The position numbers and the translations under genes were made by a program. Shown here one piece after another: positions 36,180 through 44,954 of a stretch of DNA of 64,000 nucleotides (positions are counted from its first letter, which is position 1; every line of letters begins with the position of its first letter). The DNA is taken from assembly GCF_014643535.1 (NCBI RefSeq), contig NZ_BMJQ01000004.1, positions 310,001-374,000 of the forward strand, read 5' to 3'. Below the pieces are notes generated by a model. The model was not told the DNA's origin. It saw nothing but the letters and a program-made list of their open reading frames with translations, and searched no databases. This DNA comes from Aliidongia dinghuensis. GTDB taxonomy: Bacteria > Pseudomonadota > Alphaproteobacteria > ATCC43930 > CGMCC-115725.

Positions 36180-36304
36180 CGTCGAAAAAGGGATTGCTCA
36201 GTGCACCGTCAAGCCCGGCCATGACGAATGAAGATGAGCAGTTGGCATGAACTGCGCTGCAGAGGCATGATCGGAAAAAGCAAATAGAAGAACGATTTGT
36301 GAAG

Positions 36305-36844
36305 ATGCCCTCTACCATTCTCGAAACCGAACGTCTGATCCTGCGCGAACTTGCCGTCGACGACGCGCCGTTCATTCTGACGCTGCTCAACGACCCGTCC
36401 TGGCTGCGCTTCATCGGCGACAAGGGCGTGCGCACGCTCGACGATGCGCGCGCCTATATCGAGCGCGGTCCGAAGGCGATGTATGCGCGGGAGGGTTTCG
36501 GCCTGTGGCTGACGGCGCTCAAGGTCGACGACACGCCAATCGGCCTCTGTGGCCTGATCAAGCGCGACACGCTGGAAGACGTCGATATCGGCTTTGCGTA
36601 CCTGCCTGCCTATGTCGGGCAAGGTCTTGCCTATGAGGCTGCGGCGGCAACGCTCGCTCATGGCCGCGACCGCGTCGGCCTCGATCGCATCGTCGCGATC
36701 ACCGCGATCGACAATATCCGCTCGATCCGCCTCTTGGAGCGGATCGGCCTTACCTTCGTGCGGCGCATTCCTTTCCCGCCCGACGGCGAGGAAGTGAACC
36801 TGTTCGGCGTCGTCTTCCAGCCGGTTCAGCGCAGTGCGTTGTGA
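36305..36844 (+). CDS. GNAT acetyltransferase (RimJ/RimL-like)
   Basis: 179 aa from ATG 36305; a GTG two codons earlier is possible. LETERLILRELAVDDAPFILTLLNDP is the RimL-like opening. Acetyl-CoA loop DIGFAYLPAYVGQGLAYEAAAATL, then ITAIDNIRSIRLLERIGLTF. Substrate may be a protein N-terminus or a small molecule. 3' end overlaps the convergent gene by 19 bp. Confidence 0.87.
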   Translation: MPSTILETERLILRELAVDDAPFILTLLNDPSWLRFIGDKGVRTLDDARAYIERGPKAMYAREGFGLWLTALKVDDTPIGLCGLIKRDTLEDVDIGFAYLPAYVGQGLAYEAAAATLAHGRDRVGLDRIVAITAIDNIRSIRLLERIGLTFVRRIPFPPDGEEVNLFGVVFQPVQRSAL

Positions 36845-37230
36845 ATGAGGAAGGCCGCGAAATCGGCCGGCTTCAGCTTGGGGGCGACAAGCTCGGCCGA
36901 TCCTTCGAGCGCGCGCGTCACGACGATGTGGTTCTCGACCTGGGCGGGCGTCACCTTGAAGATGCCGCGGACGCCCTTGATCTTGGGATAGAGCGCCGGG
37001 TCGATCATCTTGACCTTGCCGGCCAGCTTCTCGATCGCCGCCTCGTCGCTCAAGCCATCGGCCGGCGCCTGTTTCACCAGCGTCCAGCCCGGAAAGCCGG
37101 CCCAGCCGGCGGCGGCGAGCGCCTTTGGGTCCTCGTCGGTCACGCCGACCTTGTAGACATGCTTTGACAGGCCGACGTCCGAGGCCCAGTCGCTGAGGCT
37201 CGCGCTGCGCGCGACATATATCGTTGCCAT
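36826..37230 (-). CDS. Small GIY-YIG-like (T5orf172-like) hypothetical protein
   Basis: 134 aa from ATG 37230, which has GAGAA about 8 nt upstream. The start ATIYVARSASLSD and the later HVYKVGVTDEDPKALAAAGWAGFPGWTLVKQ resemble the Y-V-x... Y-K-V-G layout of GIY-YIG/T5orf172 nuclease-like domains. I do not see the full set of catalytic residues, so the similarity may be only structural. Function unknown. Confidence 0.45.
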   Translation of the reverse strand: MATIYVARSASLSDWASDVGLSKHVYKVGVTDEDPKALAAAGWAGFPGWTLVKQAPADGLSDEAAIEKLAGKVKMIDPALYPKIKGVRGIFKVTPAQVENHIVVTRALEGSAELVAPKLKPADFAAFLIHNALR

Positions 37231-37352
37231 GGACGCCATTCTCAGCCGGATCGGGCGGGGCGGTCAACCGCCGGCCGTGGTCGAACACCGGCTGTATCTT
37301 CGCACAAACCCGCTACACTCGCCCGACGCCTACCCGATTCGGAGAGGACACG

Positions 37353-37871
37353 ATGCTCGAACAGCTCATTCATCCGCTGCAGGTCGAAGAGATGCGCCTG
37401 CTGCTGCGGCTGCGCGAGACGCGGCGGCGGCGGCGTCAGACGGAGCCTGGCAACGGCCTGACGCTGGGCGAGCGCGTGTCCGATGCAGTGGCGTCGACGG
37501 TCGGGTCCTGGCGCTTCATCATCGTGCAGAGCATCATTCTCGCGATCTGGATGCTGCTGAACGTCACGGCCTATGTCGAGCATTGGGACCCGTACCCGTT
37601 CATCCTGCTCAATCTGGTGCTGTCGTTCCAGGCGGCCTACACGGCGCCGGTCATCATGATGAGCCAGAACCGCCAGGCCGAGATCGACCGGCGCTCGGCG
37701 CAGCACGACTACGACATCAACATCAAGTCCGAACTGGAGATCGAGCTGCTGCACCAGAAGCTCGACATGCTGCGCGAGAAGGAATTCGCCGACCTGATCA
37801 CGATCATCCGCGGGCTCGAAGGGCAGCTGGCGCAGACGCAAAAGGCGCTCCTGCTGCTGAGCAACAAATAG
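37353..37871 (+). CDS. DUF1003 membrane protein
   Basis: 172 aa from ATG 37353 with GGAGAGG upstream. DUF1003 features: GERVSDAVASTVGSWRFIIVQ, first helix into ILAIWMLLNV, DPYPFILLNLVLSFQAAYTAPVIMMSQNRQAEIDR as second helix, then a coiled-coil tail (ELEIELLHQKLDMLREKEF). Two transmembrane helices, cytoplasmic coiled coil. Role unknown. Confidence 0.87.
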   Translation: MLEQLIHPLQVEEMRLLLRLRETRRRRRQTEPGNGLTLGERVSDAVASTVGSWRFIIVQSIILAIWMLLNVTAYVEHWDPYPFILLNLVLSFQAAYTAPVIMMSQNRQAEIDRRSAQHDYDINIKSELEIELLHQKLDMLREKEFADLITIIRGLEGQLAQTQKALLLLSNK

Positions 37872-37966
37872 ATGCCGCGCAAGCGGGCCGCCGAACGAGT
37901 GCCTCGCCATTGCGGCTGGGGATCGCAACCTTTCGTTAGCCATGATTCAGCTAGGCTCCGCCGATC

Positions 37967-38452
37967 ATGAGCGATCCGACCCCTCAGGAACGGGCCGACT
38001 ATCTGGTGCGCCGGCTGGAGCAATTCATCCGCGACGGCCGCACCGTGCGTGGCGTGTCGTTCCGGGACTGGCAGGCGATGGCGCGGGCCGAGTTCGAGAA
38101 TGCCTTCACCGAGGTCGAGCAGCGCAAGCGCGAGATCCGGCAGGATGTGAAGCTACGCCGGCTGCTGCTGGTTGCGTCATCGACGCTCGTCACCATCGGC
38201 TTCTGGGGCGGGGTCATGGCGCTCGATCATGATCGCGGCTGGATCGCGGCCCTGATCATGCTCGCGTCGGGCACGATCCTGCTGGGCGTCGCCAGCGATT
38301 TCAGCATTCGCCGGTTGTGGGGCCGCAGGGTCGTCGAGCAGCGTCGCGCGCGCTTCGAGCGGATCGAGAGCTTCGACCGGCAACTCCGCCAGCTTGAGAC
38401 GGAAATCCACCTGAAGCTGAAGCGGGCCGAAGCCAAGGCCAGGGCAGGTTGA
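37967..38452 (+). CDS. Hypothetical two-helix membrane protein
   Basis: 161 aa. Soluble N-terminal helices with YLVRRLEQFIRDGRTVRGVSFRDWQAMA, then two hydrophobic segments (LLLVASSTLVTIGFWGGVMAL and GWIAALIMLASGTILLGVAS), ending in a charged coiled coil. No family recognised. Lies between DUF1003 and the histidine kinase on the same strand. Confidence 0.7.
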   Translation: MSDPTPQERADYLVRRLEQFIRDGRTVRGVSFRDWQAMARAEFENAFTEVEQRKREIRQDVKLRRLLLVASSTLVTIGFWGGVMALDHDRGWIAALIMLASGTILLGVASDFSIRRLWGRRVVEQRRARFERIESFDRQLRQLETEIHLKLKRAEAKARAG

Positions 38453-38533
38453 GGGGCGGGCCGAGATGAGCGCCGCGTCTTCGGGCGAACCATCCTTAAG
38501 GTTGGCTTCACGGCCGAGGCCTAGCGTGTCGCG

Positions 38534-40594
38534 GTGAGCATCGATTCGCGACCCGCCGAAGGCACGAGCATGTATCTTTATCGCGATGCGACCGAGTTTG
38601 CCGCCGCAGAGCCTCCTGTCGCCGAACCGGGGACGGCGTCGTTGCCGGCCCTGATCCTCAAGGCCTATGAGGACGCGGCGTCCGGCGGCGTCCTGGTGAT
38701 CGGTACGGACCGCCGCATTCTCTCGCGCAACCGGCGGTTTCTCGACATGTGGCGCCTGCCGGAGGCAAGTGCCGCGGAGGGTGCGTTCTGGGCCCTGCTC
38801 TCCGGCATGGGCGGGCTCGTGTCGGATCCTGCCGTCGTGCTCGACCGGCTGCGCGATCCGCGCGCGTTCTGCGACGAGGCGGGCCGTCTCGACGGGCAGG
38901 TCTTTCGCCTGATCGACGGGCGCACGCTCGAAATCGCCGGCCGCAGCCTCTGCGGCACGGCGGACGAGGCGATCGGCTGGGTCTGGTATTTTCGTGAGCT
39001 CGAGCGCGAGGCCCGGCTTGCCGCAGCCCTGCGCAAGGCGTCGGCATCGGAGCGCAAGGCGATCCGGAACGAGGCGCGGCTGCGTGACGCGATCGAGACG
39101 ATCCCCGGCGGCTTCGTGCTGTTCGACGCCGAGGAGCGCTTCGTCGTGTGCAACGAGGCCTATCGGGCCATGTGGCCGGGCGCCGCGCATCTGCTTGTCC
39201 CCGGCACACCGTTCGTCGAGATCCTGCACGGCCTCTGGGACGCCGGCTTCCGGGGCGGCCCCTCGAACCGGGAAGACTGGATCGCCGATCGGCTGGAGCG
39301 TTTCCGCAATCCGGGCGGCGCCTACGAGCAACGGCGGAGCAACGGCGGCTGGTTGCTGGTCGACGAGCGGATCACGGCCGAAGGCGGCGTCGCCGGCATC
39401 CGCGTCGACATCACCGATCTCAAGCGCCGCGAAGCGCAACTACAGGCGCTCAACGATGCGCTCGCCCAGCGCGAGGCGCAGCTGCGCCATCTCTGCGGCA
39501 ACATCCCCGGCATCGTGCTGCAGATGCGTGTTCAGGTCGACGGCAGCGTCGCCGTGCCGTTCATCAGCGACCATGTGGAAGACCTCTGCGGCCTGTCGCC
39601 CGCGGCGGTCATGGCCGACCCCATGCGGCTGTTCCGCGCCATTCACCGCGAGGATCGCCAGGCGCTGACCGCGGCGTCCCGAACAGCGTCACGGGAGGCG
39701 GCACCCTGGCGCAGCTCGTTCCGGGTGGTGCACGCCGAAAGCGGCGCCGTCACCTGGCTGCGGGGCGGCTTCGTGCCGACGCCCTCGCCGGACGGCTCCA
39801 TCCTCTGGGACGGCGTCATGGTCGACGTCACGCTCCTGAAGGCGCACGAGGAGGAACTGTCCCGCGCGATCGACCGGGCGGAGCTGGCGAACCGCGCGAA
39901 GACAGAGTTCCTGGCCAACATGAGCCACGAGCTCAGGACGCCCTTGAACGCCATCATCGGCTTTTCGGAGATCATGCTGTCGGAGCTGTTCGGCCCGCTC
40001 GGGCAGCAGCGCTACGTCGACTATGCCCGCGACATGCATGCGAGCGGCCAGCATCTGCTTGCCATCATCAACGCGCTGCTTGACGTCGCCAAGATCGAGG
40101 CGGGGCAGATGGAGCTCGACGAGCGCGCCATGTCGGTACGGGCGCTGGTCGAGGATTGCCTGCCGTTCGTGCGCGAAAAGGCGACGGAGCGTGGCATCGA
40201 GCTCGCCGTCGCGGTGCCGGACGACCTGCCGAGACTGAGCCTCGATCCCGTGCGCATGCGCCAGGTCTTGCTCAACGTGCTCTCGAACGCGGTAAAATTC
40301 ACCGAGCCCGGCGGCACGATCGCCGTTGCCGCCGACCGGACCGCCGGCGGTGGCTTGGCGCTTCGCGTCGCCGATACGGGGATCGGCATGACGGCCGAGG
40401 AGGTCGCGGTAGCGCTCCAGCCGTTCCGCCAGGTCGATCGCGCCTTGTCCCGGCGCTATGAAGGCACAGGACTCGGCCTGCCCCTGGCGCAGCGGCTGGC
40501 CGAGCTGCACGGCGGCCGGCTCGAAATCGACAGCGTACCGGGCGAGGGGACCAGGGTCACGATCCTGATCCCGCCGGAACGGGTGCTCGGCTGA
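38534..40594 (+). CDS. PAS-domain sensor histidine kinase
   Basis: 686 aa from GTG 38534; ATG 38570 is an alternative. No membrane helices, so cytosolic. PAS-like segments at about residues 35-150, 175-300 (IPGGFVLFDAEERFVVCNEAYRAMWPG) and 320-440 (IPGIVLQMRV to VTWLRGGFVPTP). Then HisKA with phospho-acceptor His465 in NMSHELRTPLNAIIGFSEIM, and HATPase with NVLSNAVKFT, DTGIGMT and GTGLGLPLAQRLAELHGG. No response regulator lies next to it. The signal is not readable; small molecules or light are usual for such PAS sets. Confidence 0.92.
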   Translation: MSIDSRPAEGTSMYLYRDATEFAAAEPPVAEPGTASLPALILKAYEDAASGGVLVIGTDRRILSRNRRFLDMWRLPEASAAEGAFWALLSGMGGLVSDPAVVLDRLRDPRAFCDEAGRLDGQVFRLIDGRTLEIAGRSLCGTADEAIGWVWYFRELEREARLAAALRKASASERKAIRNEARLRDAIETIPGGFVLFDAEERFVVCNEAYRAMWPGAAHLLVPGTPFVEILHGLWDAGFRGGPSNREDWIADRLERFRNPGGAYEQRRSNGGWLLVDERITAEGGVAGIRVDITDLKRREAQLQALNDALAQREAQLRHLCGNIPGIVLQMRVQVDGSVAVPFISDHVEDLCGLSPAAVMADPMRLFRAIHREDRQALTAASRTASREAAPWRSSFRVVHAESGAVTWLRGGFVPTPSPDGSILWDGVMVDVTLLKAHEEELSRAIDRAELANRAKTEFLANMSHELRTPLNAIIGFSEIMLSELFGPLGQQRYVDYARDMHASGQHLLAIINALLDVAKIEAGQMELDERAMSVRALVEDCLPFVREKATERGIELAVAVPDDLPRLSLDPVRMRQVLLNVLSNAVKFTEPGGTIAVAADRTAGGGLALRVADTGIGMTAEEVAVALQPFRQVDRALSRRYEGTGLGLPLAQRLAELHGGRLEIDSVPGEGTRVTILIPPERVLG

Positions 40595-40598
40595 CGCC

Positions 40599-40835
40599 TC
40601 AGCGGCGCGTCGGCGCCGCCGGGGCCGGCGGCAGATCTTCCTCGAGGATCGTCATGTGCAGCGCCCAGGAGACCTCGCCGTCCTCCTCGTCGCGATGCAG
40701 GACGCCGATGAACTCGTCGCCGATGCGCACTTCCACGGGCGCGCCGCGCTTCGCCGGCGGATCGATGCAGATGCGCTTGTTGTCGAAAGTCCGCCGCAGA
40801 TAGTCCTGCACGCGGGCGATGTCGGTCGGAGTCAT
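40599..40835 (-). CDS. DUF3126 family protein
   Basis: 78 aa. MTPTDIARVQDYLRRTFDNKRICIDPPAKRG then VEVRIGDEFIGVLHRDEEDGEVSWALHMTILEEDL is the DUF3126 pattern, a small alphaproteobacterial family of unknown function. It supports the taxonomic call. Confidence 0.85.
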   Translation of the reverse strand: MTPTDIARVQDYLRRTFDNKRICIDPPAKRGAPVEVRIGDEFIGVLHRDEEDGEVSWALHMTILEEDLPPAPAAPTRR

Positions 40836-40956
40836 GGGCCTTGTCCTTGTATGAAACGGCCGGTCCTATAACATTTGGGGAGTGCCCCTGGCCTCGGCCA
40901 ATGCCGGGACCCTCGCCCGCGCGGCAGGCACGGCTCGAGAGCCGCAGGGCCCAGGG

Positions 40957-42501
40957 TCAGTTGCCGGTCACGAGCGCGCGGAAATCGGTCATGAGCGCGT
41001 CGAACGAGGGCTCGTGCACATACATCATGTGCCCGGCGTCGTAATAGCGCATGGTGACGCGCGCCGCGTCGATGCCGTTGCCGGCGATTGTGTTCTCGGC
41101 GGCGAAGAACGGCGTTGCCAGGTCGTAGAGGCCGTTGGCCATCAACACCCGGACACCGGCATTCTCGCGCTGAATGCGCCCCAGCTCCGGCGCCACGTTG
41201 ACGTAGCCGGGCCAGCTCGGCTGGTTCTCGTTGCGCGGCCCGTGCCAGTCCCATTTGGTGAGCGCCACCCGGTTGAACACGGCATAGGGCCGGTCCATCT
41301 CGACAGCGAGCGTCCGGTCGAGATAGTCGTTGATCGCCGAGACATAGGCGCTGTCGATCGCATAGGCCGACGGATCATTGTCCGGCAGCTCGCCGACCTG
41401 GTCGTAGTCGCGCCCCTGATAGCGCGTGTCGAAACGCCCGAGCACGATGCCGCGCTCGCGCAGCAGCTCCTTGCGGAAGCGCGCGGGGTCGATGCGCAGG
41501 TTCGAGCGATCGAGCCAGGCCTCGTCGAGGCCCGAATAGCGCGCGAGCTTCTTCAGCACGCGCTTGCGCTTCGCCGGCTCGAGCCGGCTGCCGGCGAGCA
41601 GCGCCGGCGCATATTCCTCGATCGCGAAGCGCCGGACCTCGTCGAGCAGCCGGGCGCGCTCCTCAGGTGGCTCAGCGATCAGGCCGTAGTGATGGGCGGT
41701 CGCGGCATAGGTCGGCAGGTAGCTGACGTCGGGCAGCGTGTTGCCCTTCTCGAAGCGCGCGGTGTGGAAATCGAGGATGACCGAGATGAGCGCCAAGCCG
41801 TTGAAGGCGACGCCGGCGAGCCCGCCCTGCAGCTTGCCGGCGACCGCGACCGCCCGGGTCGTGCCATAGCTCTCGCCCGCGAGATAGCGCGGCGAGGCCC
41901 AGCGCTTGTTCTCGGTCAGCCAGCGCTTGATGAAATCGGCGATGATGCCGGCATCCGCATCGAGGCCCCAGGCCTCCTCGGGCTTGACCTCGCCGAGCGG
42001 CCGGCTGAAGCCGGTGCCGACCGGGTCGATGAACACGAGGTCGGTCTCGTCGAGCGGGCAATGCGGGTTGTCGACGATCTCGTAGGGCCCGACTCCGGCG
42101 CCGGTGCCGTCGCCCGGCACGACGATCCGGCGGGGACCGAAGGCACCCATATGCAGCCAGAGCGAGGCCGAGCCGGGCCCGCCGTTGAACAGGAACGTGA
42201 CCGGGCGCTTGGCCGGATCAACCATGCCGTCCCGCACATAGGCGAAGGTGAAAAGGCTCGCGCGCGGCTTGCCGTCGCCGTCGACAAGATGCGTCTCGCC
42301 GGCTGTCACCGTGTACCCGAGCTTCGTGCCGCGGAACGTGCCCTCATGCATGGTCACGAACCGCCTGGGCGCCGGCGGGGGCTCCTTGTCCTGCTTCGTG
42401 CCGTCCTTTCCGTCGCCAGCGGTCTTCTTGTCCGTGCCCACTCGGTCGGTGCCATCGAGTGGAAGCGAATGCGCAAACGAGCGATCGTCGGGAAACGGCA
42501 T
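40957..42501 (-). CDS. Serine carboxypeptidase (peptidase S10)
   Basis: 514 aa from ATG 42501; no obvious signal peptide, the first 45 residues are polar. S10 catalytic set: oxyanion region FLFNGGPGSASLWLHMG, nucleophile in YLAGESYGTTRA, Asp in NGLYDLATPF and His in YYDAGHMMYVHEP. It removes C-terminal residues from peptides, usually at acid pH. Bacterial members are less common than eukaryotic ones. Alone on its strand. Confidence 0.9.
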   Translation of the reverse strand: MPFPDDRSFAHSLPLDGTDRVGTDKKTAGDGKDGTKQDKEPPPAPRRFVTMHEGTFRGTKLGYTVTAGETHLVDGDGKPRASLFTFAYVRDGMVDPAKRPVTFLFNGGPGSASLWLHMGAFGPRRIVVPGDGTGAGVGPYEIVDNPHCPLDETDLVFIDPVGTGFSRPLGEVKPEEAWGLDADAGIIADFIKRWLTENKRWASPRYLAGESYGTTRAVAVAGKLQGGLAGVAFNGLALISVILDFHTARFEKGNTLPDVSYLPTYAATAHHYGLIAEPPEERARLLDEVRRFAIEEYAPALLAGSRLEPAKRKRVLKKLARYSGLDEAWLDRSNLRIDPARFRKELLRERGIVLGRFDTRYQGRDYDQVGELPDNDPSAYAIDSAYVSAINDYLDRTLAVEMDRPYAVFNRVALTKWDWHGPRNENQPSWPGYVNVAPELGRIQRENAGVRVLMANGLYDLATPFFAAENTIAGNGIDAARVTMRYYDAGHMMYVHEPSFDALMTDFRALVTGN

Positions 42502-42703
42502 GTGACGGACAGTCCTTCGTCGTCCTGGAGGTGGGAGCCGTGGAGCTTGCTCCCGTCCCACGGGTGGACACAAGCGCCAACCCATCCCGCACCGCAGCGG
42601 AGCCTTGCGCCTGTTTCATTTGAGTTGCGGCCGGGAGAATGCGGATACTCGCAGACGCTCAGGCCAGCAATTCCGGGTTTCCTCCATCGCAACGGGACGT
42701 TCC

Positions 42704-43945
42704 ATGACCAAACTGTCGCTCGCCAAGGACAAGATCCGCGTTCTGCTGCTCGAAGGCGTCCATGATTCTGCCATCCAGACCCTGGCGGCGAGCGGCTACA
42801 CCAACGTCAAGCGGTTGCCGAAGGCGCTCGACGAGGCGGATCTGCTCGAGAAGATCAAAGGCGTCCATCTCCTCGGCATCCGGTCGCGGACCCAGATCAC
42901 CGACCGGGTGCTGGCGGCGGCGGACCGGCTGGTGACGCTCGGCTGTTTCTGCATCGGCACCAACCAGGTCGACCTGCCGGCGGCGCGCCGGCGCGGCATC
43001 CCGGTGTTCAACGCGCCGTTCTCCAACACGCGCAGCGTCGCCGAGCTGGTGATGGGCGAGATCGTCATGCTGATGCGCGGCATCCTGCCCAAGAGTGCCG
43101 CCGCTCATCGCGGCGAATGGATCAAGTCGGCCGCCAACAGCTGGGAGGTGAGGGGCAAGACGCTCGGCATCGTCGGCTACGGCAACATCGGCGCGCAGCT
43201 GGGCATCGTGGCCGAGGCCTTCGGCATGCGGGTCGTTTACTACGACCACACCGACAAGCTGCCGCTCGGCAATGCCAGGCCGGTGCCCAGCCTCGCGGCG
43301 CTGCTCGGCGAGGCCGAGGTGGTCTCGCTTCACGTGCCGGAGACGGCCGAGACGGCCGGGATGATCGGCGCCGCCGAGATCCAGGCGATGCGCAAGGGCT
43401 CGTTTCTGATCAATGCCTCGCGCGGCACGGTTGTCGATTTGGCGGCTGCGGCCAAGGCGCTCAAGAGCGGGCATCTCCTGGGCGGCGCCTTCGACGTGTT
43501 CCCGGTCGAGCCCGCCGGCGCCGACGAGGAGTTCGCCTCGCCGCTCCGCGGCCTACCGAACGTGATCCTGACCCCGCACATCGGCGGCAGCACCGCCGAG
43601 GCGCAGGAGCGGATCGGCGTCGAGGTCGCCCGCAAGCTCGCCGACTACAGCGACGTCGGCTCGAGCCTGGGCGCTGTCAACTTTCCTCAGACGCAGCTGC
43701 CTGTGCGTCCGGCCGGCACGCGCTTCCTGCACATCCACCAGAACGTGCCGGGCTTGCTTGCCCAGCTGGTCGAGGTCTTCTCGCAGAGGGGCGCCAACAT
43801 CACCGGGCAGTACCTGCAGACGCAGGGCGAGATCGGCTACTCGGTGGTTGACGCGGAAGGCGATCTCGACACCGGCGAAATCCTGGAGGCGCTGCGCGCC
43901 ATTCCCGGCACGATCCGCGCCCGGTTCCTGTTCGAACGGCACTGA
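42704..43945 (+). CDS. serA: D-3-phosphoglycerate dehydrogenase
   Basis: 413 aa from ATG 42704. First step of serine synthesis. NAD loop GIVGYGNIGAQLG, catalytic Arg in NASRGTVVDL, Glu in DVFPVEP and His in LTPHIGGSTAEAQ. The C-terminal ACT-like regulatory domain (FLHIHQNVPGLLAQLVEVFSQRGANI) gives serine feedback. The length and the GCFCIGTNQVDL pattern match the E. coli-type short SerA. No serC or serB neighbour. Confidence 0.93.
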   Translation: MTKLSLAKDKIRVLLLEGVHDSAIQTLAASGYTNVKRLPKALDEADLLEKIKGVHLLGIRSRTQITDRVLAAADRLVTLGCFCIGTNQVDLPAARRRGIPVFNAPFSNTRSVAELVMGEIVMLMRGILPKSAAAHRGEWIKSAANSWEVRGKTLGIVGYGNIGAQLGIVAEAFGMRVVYYDHTDKLPLGNARPVPSLAALLGEAEVVSLHVPETAETAGMIGAAEIQAMRKGSFLINASRGTVVDLAAAAKALKSGHLLGGAFDVFPVEPAGADEEFASPLRGLPNVILTPHIGGSTAEAQERIGVEVARKLADYSDVGSSLGAVNFPQTQLPVRPAGTRFLHIHQNVPGLLAQLVEVFSQRGANITGQYLQTQGEIGYSVVDAEGDLDTGEILEALRAIPGTIRARFLFERH

Positions 43946-43996
43946 AGCCGGTCGAGACGACGGCGCGGCCCCGGATGAGGCCGCGCCGCTTTCTCG

Positions 43997-44569
43997 CTAC
44001 CCGCGCCGTCGATTGCGGAACGCTTCGAACGCGTCCTCGCGGTCGCCCAAACCCTTGGCGACCATCGCGCGCATGAGGTTGTCGCCGAGCCGGGCGGCGC
44101 CCACGAGCACGTCCGCCGCGACCCCCATCGTCTGGGCCAAGAGACCCGCGCGGACCGCGGGCTCGGCTGAATCGAACACGGCACGGCATTTCACGATCGA
44201 CAGGCCCTCGACCAGGTCCTGCTCGCCCGCCTCGACCAGAATGTTCCGCGCCGCCTCGTAGGCGACGAAATCGAGCATGCCGGGCTCGAGCCGCTCGACC
44301 TTGAGCAGCACCTGCTCGGCCGCGGCTCGGTCGAGCCGCGGCGCGCGCGTGTAGGCCGGCGCCTGCTTCAGGCGCGGATAGAGGTCGAGGCGCTTGGCGT
44401 CGGCGCGTTTCGCCCATTCCGCCTCGGTCATGAGGCGCGCTTCCGGGAACTCCGTCTCGGCACCGCTTGGCGACGAGCAATAGACGATGCCGTCCTCGAC
44501 CTCGTCGACGAAATAGCGCCGGCCGTCGCTCGTGTAGGCGGTGGCGCCGATGCGGAACTTCGAAGCCAT
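43997..44569 (-). CDS. Conserved hypothetical protein
   Basis: 190 aa from ATG 44569 (AAAGGG upstream); a longer frame is rejected. Starts with a small beta-rich part (FRIGATAYTSDGRRYFVDEVEDGIVYC), then helical repeats of Ala/Arg/Glu. No motif identified. Possibly a soluble cytosolic protein. Confidence 0.6.
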   Translation of the reverse strand: MASKFRIGATAYTSDGRRYFVDEVEDGIVYCSSPSGAETEFPEARLMTEAEWAKRADAKRLDLYPRLKQAPAYTRAPRLDRAAAEQVLLKVERLEPGMLDFVAYEAARNILVEAGEQDLVEGLSIVKCRAVFDSAEPAVRAGLLAQTMGVAADVLVGAARLGDNLMRAMVAKGLGDREDAFEAFRNRRRG

Positions 44570-44759
44570 GGGCGGGACCCTTTCGGAACTAGGCGGGCGG
44601 CGTCTGGGCGGCCCGCCACCATCGCCGTCGATCCTTCGGGTGTTTTTGTTACGGCAGCAAGAGGAACTATCGGACAGAATCATGACGAATGACCGTGCCG
44701 GGGTGATGAGAACGCTAAGTGTTAACGCTATGTTGATCCCTTCTACGTTGAATGATCTC

Positions 44760-44954
44760 ATGATCGCTCGCCCCATCCTCCACGGCTGCCTGCTGTCGAT
44801 GCTCGCCTTCCCGGCGATGGCGGCGGTGCCTGGGGAGTTGGATACCACATCGGCTGACTCCGACCGGTCCTGCCGGCCGTTCGACGCGGGCAAGCTGCTG
44901 GCGACTGGCGGCGGGCTCCCGACTTGGTCGGCCGTTCGTCCGACCGTGCCGTGA
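44760..44954 (+). CDS. Short secreted peptide, possible gene remnant
   Basis: 64 aa from ATG 44760. A signal-like start (MIARPILHGCLLSMLAFPAMAA) then VPGELDTTSADSDRSCRPFDAGKLLATGGG. The GKLLATGG string is reminiscent of DUF3034 outer-membrane-like proteins, whose sequence would continue for 200+ residues; here the frame ends soon after. The stop overlaps the GTG at 44951 in a GTGA junction. It could be a truncated gene or a short leader of the next gene. Confidence 0.3.
   Translation: MIARPILHGCLLSMLAFPAMAAVPGELDTTSADSDRSCRPFDAGKLLATGGGLPTWSAVRPTVP

Noticed and set aside
42502-42703. Riboswitch upstream of serA
   Set aside because: Scanned for glycine, SAM and serine-related leader motifs; no conserved core found.
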